From: Procambarus clarkii
Lineage: Eukaryota > Arthropoda > Malacostraca > Decapoda > Cambaridae
DNA length: 64,000 nt
Assembly: GCF_040958095.1 (NCBI RefSeq)
Contig: NC_091158.1
Location: 32,578,303-32,642,302 of the forward strand
Direction of reading: 5' to 3'
Part shown: piece by piece, positions 59,200 to 64,000 of the stretch
Layout: each line of letters starts with the position of its first letter
Position numbering within the stretch: position 1 is the stretch's first letter
Position numbers and translations under genes: made by a program
The notes under the pieces: generated by a model
The model's database searches: none
What the model saw: the letters and a program-made list of their open reading frames with translations, nothing else
What the model was told of the DNA's origin: nothing

Positions 59200-59960
59200 G
59201 CACCCTAAGTGATTCAACAAGAGGCTTGCAACGGTCTCTATGCAAGGCATTTTTACGACTATGGGGAGTCTGCAGTTGCTGGTCTCACTCCACAACCGCC
59301 TAACCGGAGAGTCATGTGCATCCTGCACATACATACAGTAAGCAAATATTTTGGTTACTTTGCTAAGATTCCTGGCAGCGCATCATTATGAATGAAGTAC
59401 AAGCGTATTTCTTGGACTCCATTGATGGTGTTATCTCTGAATTCTGCGAATTTCCTTTTTGTATTCCATTATATAATGATGCAAAGTATGCGAATAGTTA
59501 AACTTGCTCAATGAATTTGTGTTAGCTTGCTAATGTAATTGTATGGGGGTTGCATAAGTTTGTTGAGAATATAATTGAATGCTAGTTTAGTTCATTTATT
59601 ATGAATCCCATCATGTGGGGCGGGTAGTGGAAAGGGTTACCACGGTGGGAAATGGACTCTGGTAATGAACCCAACAATTCATTTTTGGCTCAAGCAAGAA
59701 AAACAAACAAATAATGGGTAAACGAAATTGCCAAAATTAATTTGTGCAAGTTTTGCAAATGTGATTGTAAAGTTTTTTTTTGCATAAGTTTGAGAATATA
59801 TAATTGAATGTTAGTTTTAATTCATTTTATTAATGCAGCCCCCCCCCTATTCCCATCTTGATACGGGGGGGGGGGGGGGGGGGGCAAACCGAGCAGTAGT
59901 AACATCTAGAAGTCTGCTGCTTTTATTGGTTGATCCATAGATGTGTACTGGCTCCTCTTG
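59048..59960 (-). pseudogene. LINE C fossil in the right arm
   Basis: Mirror of 55140-56046, with an extended (CA)n at 59156-59192 and different C/G runs near 59840-59885. Confidence 0.8.
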
Positions 59961-60069
59961 CATCATCATCGCATTAGTAGCAGTTAATAAATTAAACAAC
60001 TAGCATATGTAAAGAGCTAGTCTAACAATTTATGTTTATTTTTTTTTTATTTTTATCAGGCCCACTGCC

Positions 60070-61005
60070 CTTCTATCCAGCAGACTGCTGCTGGATGGGT
60101 TACAATTGAGCCAAAAACAGTTGGTCAGGGCGAGATACGGCCTCATTTTAGAGACATTTACTATAGAAAAAAGCTTGAACGTCGGGGACTGAACGTGGGC
60201 CTGCACGAGAGTTGTTCTTGACACTCAAATGTTTAGAGATTAAAATCTCTATAATTAGAGGGGGCAACTAAAATACCGCATTATTTAGTGAAATTTTGCA
60301 ATGTCCAATAGTTTGGAGGTTGGGGAACTGAGTCAGGACTTGCACGAAGGTTACTCTGCATCAGGTCCAAATGGGACACACGTGGGAGAAAGAGAGGAAG
60401 CAAGATTTACTCCCTCGGAAAACCTTAAAAAAAAAATTTGTAGGCCAGAGTTTTGAAAACATTGGCAACCTTTTGATACAGAATGAAACTCTTAAACAAT
60501 ATCATATATCTTGAAGAATAAATCTTCCTCTATGAGATATATCTTTTTAGTTAGTTTAAAAGTTTGCATTTATTGTAATGATGATGCCTTCCTAACATGG
60601 CTCATTAAAATAATTTTTGTTTATGAAATCGTGTAAGTATTTATGCAATATTTATTATAAAACAATCATAATACGCAGTGGCATATCATTTTTATAAAGA
60701 GGCTTTATAAGGTAAATATAATAGCAATGCGAAAATGTTTCTATCTGACATATTTTTATTTTAAATAAATACACTTGGGCGAAAAAACATGTCTATTGCC
60801 CGCGTGAGCGACTTGGGTGGGCTCTTGCAGATTCTATGTATTTTAATCTCTAAACATTTGAGTGCCAAGAACAACTCTCGTGCAGGCCCGCATTCAGTTC
60901 TCGACGTTCAAGCTTTTGCTATAGTAAATGTCTCTAAAAATGAGGCCGTATCTCGCCCTGACCAACTGTTTTTGGCTCAATTGTAACCCATCCAGCCGCA
61001 GTCTG
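60070..61005. repeat. Inner inverted repeat of the right arm
   Basis: Mirror of 54102-55034: segment 60070-60245 pairs with 60840-61005. Substitutions differ between the four related segments. Confidence 0.85.
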
Positions 61006-61051
61006 CTGGGCAGGACCCAGTGCAGGTTTGGAAGGCTTTGGAAATTAAAGC

Positions 61052-61670
61052 ACCGTAAGATTGTGAGTGTTCAAGTCTAGGGGGGACTAAGCATTTTTTT
61101 TGTGTGAATGTGCAAAGCCCGTGTTTATTTGTGTAAGTTAAAAATTGAGTTTTTGTTTGTGTATAAGAGTTTAGCAATGTGTTTAAGTAAGATTGTGCAA
61201 CTGTTTTAAGTTTAGGGGGGACTAAGTATTTTGCGCGAATGTGAAAGCCCTGGGTTTATTTGTGTAAGTTAAAAATTGAGTTTTTGTTTGTGTATAAGAG
61301 TTTAGCAATGTGTTTAAGTAAGATTGTGCAACTGTTTTAAGTTTAGGGGGGACTAAGTATTTTGCGCGAATGTGAAAGCCCTGGGTTTATTTGTGTAAGT
61401 TAAAAATTGAGTTTTTGTTTGTGTATAAGAGTTTAGCAATGTGTTTAAGTAAGATTGTGCAACTGTTTTAAGTTTAGGGGGGACTAAGTATTTTGCACGA
61501 ATGTGAAAGCCCTGGGTTTATTTGTGTAAGTTAAAAATTGAGTTTTTGTTTGTGTATAAGAGTTTAGCAAGGTGTTTAAGTAAGATTGTGCAACTGTTTT
61601 AAGTTTAGGGGGGACTAAGTATTTTGCGCGAATGTGAAAGCCCTGGGTTTATTTGTGTAAGTTAAACAAA
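61052..61670. repeat. 129-bp tandem array, right arm, about five units
   Basis: Units repeat GTGTAAGTTAAAAATTGAGT, TTGTGTATAAGAGTTTAGCA and TTTAGGGGGGACTAAGTATT. Phase marks are at about 61108 (variant unit), 61237, 61367, 61500 and 61629. Confidence 0.93.
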
Positions 61671-62569
61671 AAAAAATGAGTTTGTTTATGCGAGCGAGTT
61701 TGTTTAAGCATGTGCTATAATTAAAAAACTTCCAAAGTAATGACAGTAATGCCAAAATGAATTCATCTTTTCACTTTTTGAAAGGTGGAGGTGTAACATT
61801 TTCTGAAAACCTTTGCGCTTGATATACCACGGCACTGACATAAATGGCAACTGTCGACTTTTAAATTTTAACACATGATTTCAAAAAGCATTTCATAGCA
61901 ACAGATAGCGCCAGTCGTTGCGCTATATGAAGTTATTGGGCCCCACCACAATAGCTGAAAACTATTATGATGTTAAAAAATGAAATTTCATACAGAATAC
62001 GAACAGATTCCCAGTACGTATTAAATTGCTTAAACCACTCAACTACTTTCCTTTATAATATATTTACGAGTGTCAAATTAATGTTTGGAGTGTCAAACCC
62101 AACACAATATGGCTGAGGCCCCACTATTTAAACTTCTTTTCGTATTCTATGAAATATCATAGGTATTGTTAATGCTTGTAACGTTTATTACAAAAGATAG
62201 ACATACATTTGATGCTATTTTTCATATTAAAATCTAATTTGAGGCCCGAAAAATATATCTATAAAATCTATAAACAGGTTAGACCCATACAAATTCAAGT
62301 ATGCCTTTTTCACCAGTAATCAACTGAATGCCACAGAAAATGGAATCTTTACTTTAGCTACAGAAAAAGGAGCAAAGCCAGGGGGGGATGACTGGAATAA
62401 ACAGTTTCCAACCTGACTCTTCTCGCACATAAACATGTCTTTCTTGACCTCATTTCAAATTATATAGAGTACTGAAAGCTCATTTTCCATAGCAAATATA
62501 CTAAGGAACTCATTTTACGACTAGAACGCAAACTAAGACCCCTCATTCAGATTCAAAACACGAGAATTA

Positions 62570-62932
62570 TTGACTGAACATTTCCCCACTATCAAGCACA
62601 CAGGACTCTTTAAAGCTATCTTAACTTCTTTAAAACCCCAATATGACCCATCTCACATGCAGATCCTGTTCTATGACTCGCCCTTCATGTCAATGTACCC
62701 CACAGTATCATGCAAATTCAAGATAAGGCTTACTACACCTATATATCCAAACTTGGTCTTTGTAAGGAATCTTGACCCCCCTTGTATGCTTGACCCCCAC
62801 TGGGGTTATTCACCTCTGACCATTACAGAAAATGGAGCTGTGCCCAAGGGCTCCCTATACTATTCAGTCATAGCCTCATTAAAGTATTCCAAAAACTTCT
62901 ATATTCGCTTTCAACTGTGTTTCTTGGTTTGA
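62570..62932 (+). CDS. Uncharacterised 120-residue reading frame in the right arm
   Basis: I do not recognise this protein. The frame starts at ATG-like TTG/CTG context 62570 with TEHFPTIKHTGLFKAILTSL, continues QILFYDSPFMSMYPTVSCKF and TPIYPNLVFVRNLDPPCMLD, and ends with RFQLCFLV and a stop. The in-frame reading extends upstream to about 62533 (DPSFRFKTREL). No signal peptide, zinc motif or transmembrane pattern is clear. An open stretch upstream in another frame (LDPYKFKYAFFTSNQLNATE at 62277) may be an earlier part of the same decayed gene. It lies within 900 bp of the terminus. It could also be a chance frame; its composition is AT-moderate and codon use is unremarkable. Confidence 0.35.
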   Translation: MTEHFPTIKHTGLFKAILTSLKPQYDPSHMQILFYDSPFMSMYPTVSCKFKIRLTTPIYPNLVFVRNLDPPCMLDPHWGYSPLTITENGAVPKGSLYYSVIASLKYSKNFYIRFQLCFLV

Positions 62933-63190
62933 ATCTATTGAACATTCACCCTCTGATCCAATCAAAAGTAAGGGCCCCCAAATTGATACCGTAGTACTCT
63001 CGTAACACCCCCGGGACAAATCGTGTATTTTGCTCATGCCATTAAAATACTCCAAAAACGTTTATACGCCTTTCACCAGTGTATTTTTTTGGTTTCCAAC
63101 TATTGAACATTCATCCTCGGTACCTCTCATAAGTAGAGACCCCCTTCTTGAGGCCCTAGACTCATCTTAAAGCAAAGCGACGAATCGTGC
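62869..63190. repeat. Two subterminal direct repeats of about 163 bp, right arm
   Basis: Units at 62869-63030 and 63031-63190 share CATTAAAxTAxTCCAAAAAC, CTATTGAACATTCAxCCTC and a GACxAATCGTG end. Subterminal repeats are common binding sites for transposition proteins, but no function is shown here. Confidence 0.65.
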
Positions 63191-63434
63191 AAGAAAACAG
63201 GTTAGGATAGGGCACCAGTTCCTCAGGTACACCCTGGGTGGTGGGCCCCCCGGGACCACAGGGGGGACCACCACCCAACCCCCGCCAGCCAGCCAGGAGC
63301 GCGCTGACTGTGCCCTAACCTAACCACCTAAAACAAGAGGGTTGGACGAATCCGCCCGCCAGGGTCAAGTCGGCATGGAAGTGCCCAACCGTTTCTGAAA
63401 AATTTTACCTCAATTTGTCTCCTTTTACACTACT

Positions 63435-64000
63435 CTTGTCCCCCTAGCCCGGCTCTCTCATTGTAACTACTGTACCTTTTAAACCCTCTCTCTGGGGGTT
63501 CTCAATGCTGTCCCATCCGCGGCCACATTCACACGATTCCTTCCCATCCTAATTTCCACCACGCCTTGTTTGGTCCTCCTACTTGGACTAAGTACTTTGA
63601 TCTCCATCATTTAGATTCTACTCCTCCCGACGATTTTTCTCTCCATAGGCACCTTGTTGATTCCGTGGCTGCCTCTGTTACTTTCAACCCCACCCGTCTC
63701 TGTTCACATGTCGTTGCTGCTCCTGCTCAGGATGCAGCTACCCGCTTGGCCACTTCATCCTGCATTGGTGAGACCCCTGTTCGGGTCTCCAAGAATGATT
63801 GGTTGTTTGCCAGTGTTGGCACTATTCTCCTTCCGCACCATGTTGCGACCAGTGTTAGGAATCTAAAGATCTGCCACGAAGATATCAAGCATATCCTTGA
63901 AGCCCAAGGCCATATTGTCCTCCAGGTGGATACGTTTACTCATCCCCCTCGTTGTCGTCGCCATCAGCCTCATCAAAGCTAATTTGTGAAAATTACCTTT
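63435..64000 (+). pseudogene. LINE D copy 4, start of ORF1 (continues past the window)
   Basis: After the 6-bp duplication, leader sequence (CTCTCATTGTAACTACTGTA) leads to ORF1 codons at about 63555: ALFGPPTWTKYFDLHHLDST, HRHLVDSVAASVTFNPTRL, IGETPVRVSKNDWLFASVGT and CHEDIKHILEAQGHIVLQVD. It is the same gag-like protein as at 30543-31154 and is better preserved up to about 63940, where the frame is lost. The copy extends beyond the window, so its later domains are unknown. Confidence 0.82.

Larger units (their letters stand above)
59048..63434 (-). repeat. Right terminal inverted repeat, 4.4 kb
   Basis: Inverted match of 51939-56046, about 280 bp longer, mostly from two additional 129-bp units. 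Ends CACTACT at 63434. Confidence 0.93.

Overview
The window is eukaryotic and almost entirely repetitive. An arthropod, most likely a decapod crustacean, is suggested by four things seen together: long (TA)n tracts abutting mobile-element ends, (TTAGG)n/(CCTAA)n blocks (the arthropod telomere motif) inside a recurrent short element, many LINE clades and Penelope-like elements, and a CsRn1-like Ty3/Gypsy element. The organism call is inference. There are no bacterial-type genes or operons. The only candidate host protein gene is an eight-finger C2H2 zinc-finger reading frame at 16625-17332.

Naming used here: LINE A and LINE B are related L2/CR1-like families; LINE C has RNase H remnants; LINE D is an I-clade-like family (CCHC gag, endonuclease, RT, RNase H); LINE E is a CR1-like family with two subfamilies (E1, E2). 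Layout: 1-9763 is a three-level nest (LINE B interrupted by a full-length LINE A, itself interrupted by an inverted LINE A). 9764-12352 holds LINE tails, an endonuclease fragment and a Penelope C-terminal fragment among TA tracts. 12571-15853 holds a tRNA-derived SINE and a LINE C 3' end split by four TA-bounded MITEs. 16458-17701 holds the zinc-finger frame and a SINE. 18925-40575 can be read as one decayed LINE A-like copy split by a large LINE D-rooted block (19481-37905), which contains an apparently intact Gypsy element, a piggyBac-like MITE inside its LTR, and LINE E1. 40600-43670 is LINE B inside LINE B with a SINE inside. 43910-47301 is a Penelope-like element with inverted terminal repeats. 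48597-64000 is a LINE D copy split by LINE E2 and by an 11.5-kb element with about 4-kb inverted terminal repeats.

How the parts relate: LINE A, LINE B and the SINE share a 3' terminal block with a small hairpin, so the SINE probably uses a LINE A/B-type reverse transcriptase. The Gypsy element keeps all parts for autonomous retrotransposition, including a canonical -1 slippery heptamer. The MITEs have no transposase here.

The strongest candidate for something undescribed is the 11,496-bp element at 51939-63434: 5'-AG...CT-3' termini, a 6-bp duplication CTTGTC, arms of 4.1 and 4.4 kb that carry a captured LINE fossil and a variable 129-bp tandem array, and no recognisable replication genes. 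Terminal bases and duplication length match Polinton/Maverick elements, but no Polinton gene is visible. Most boundaries given here are read by eye and may be off by a few bases.
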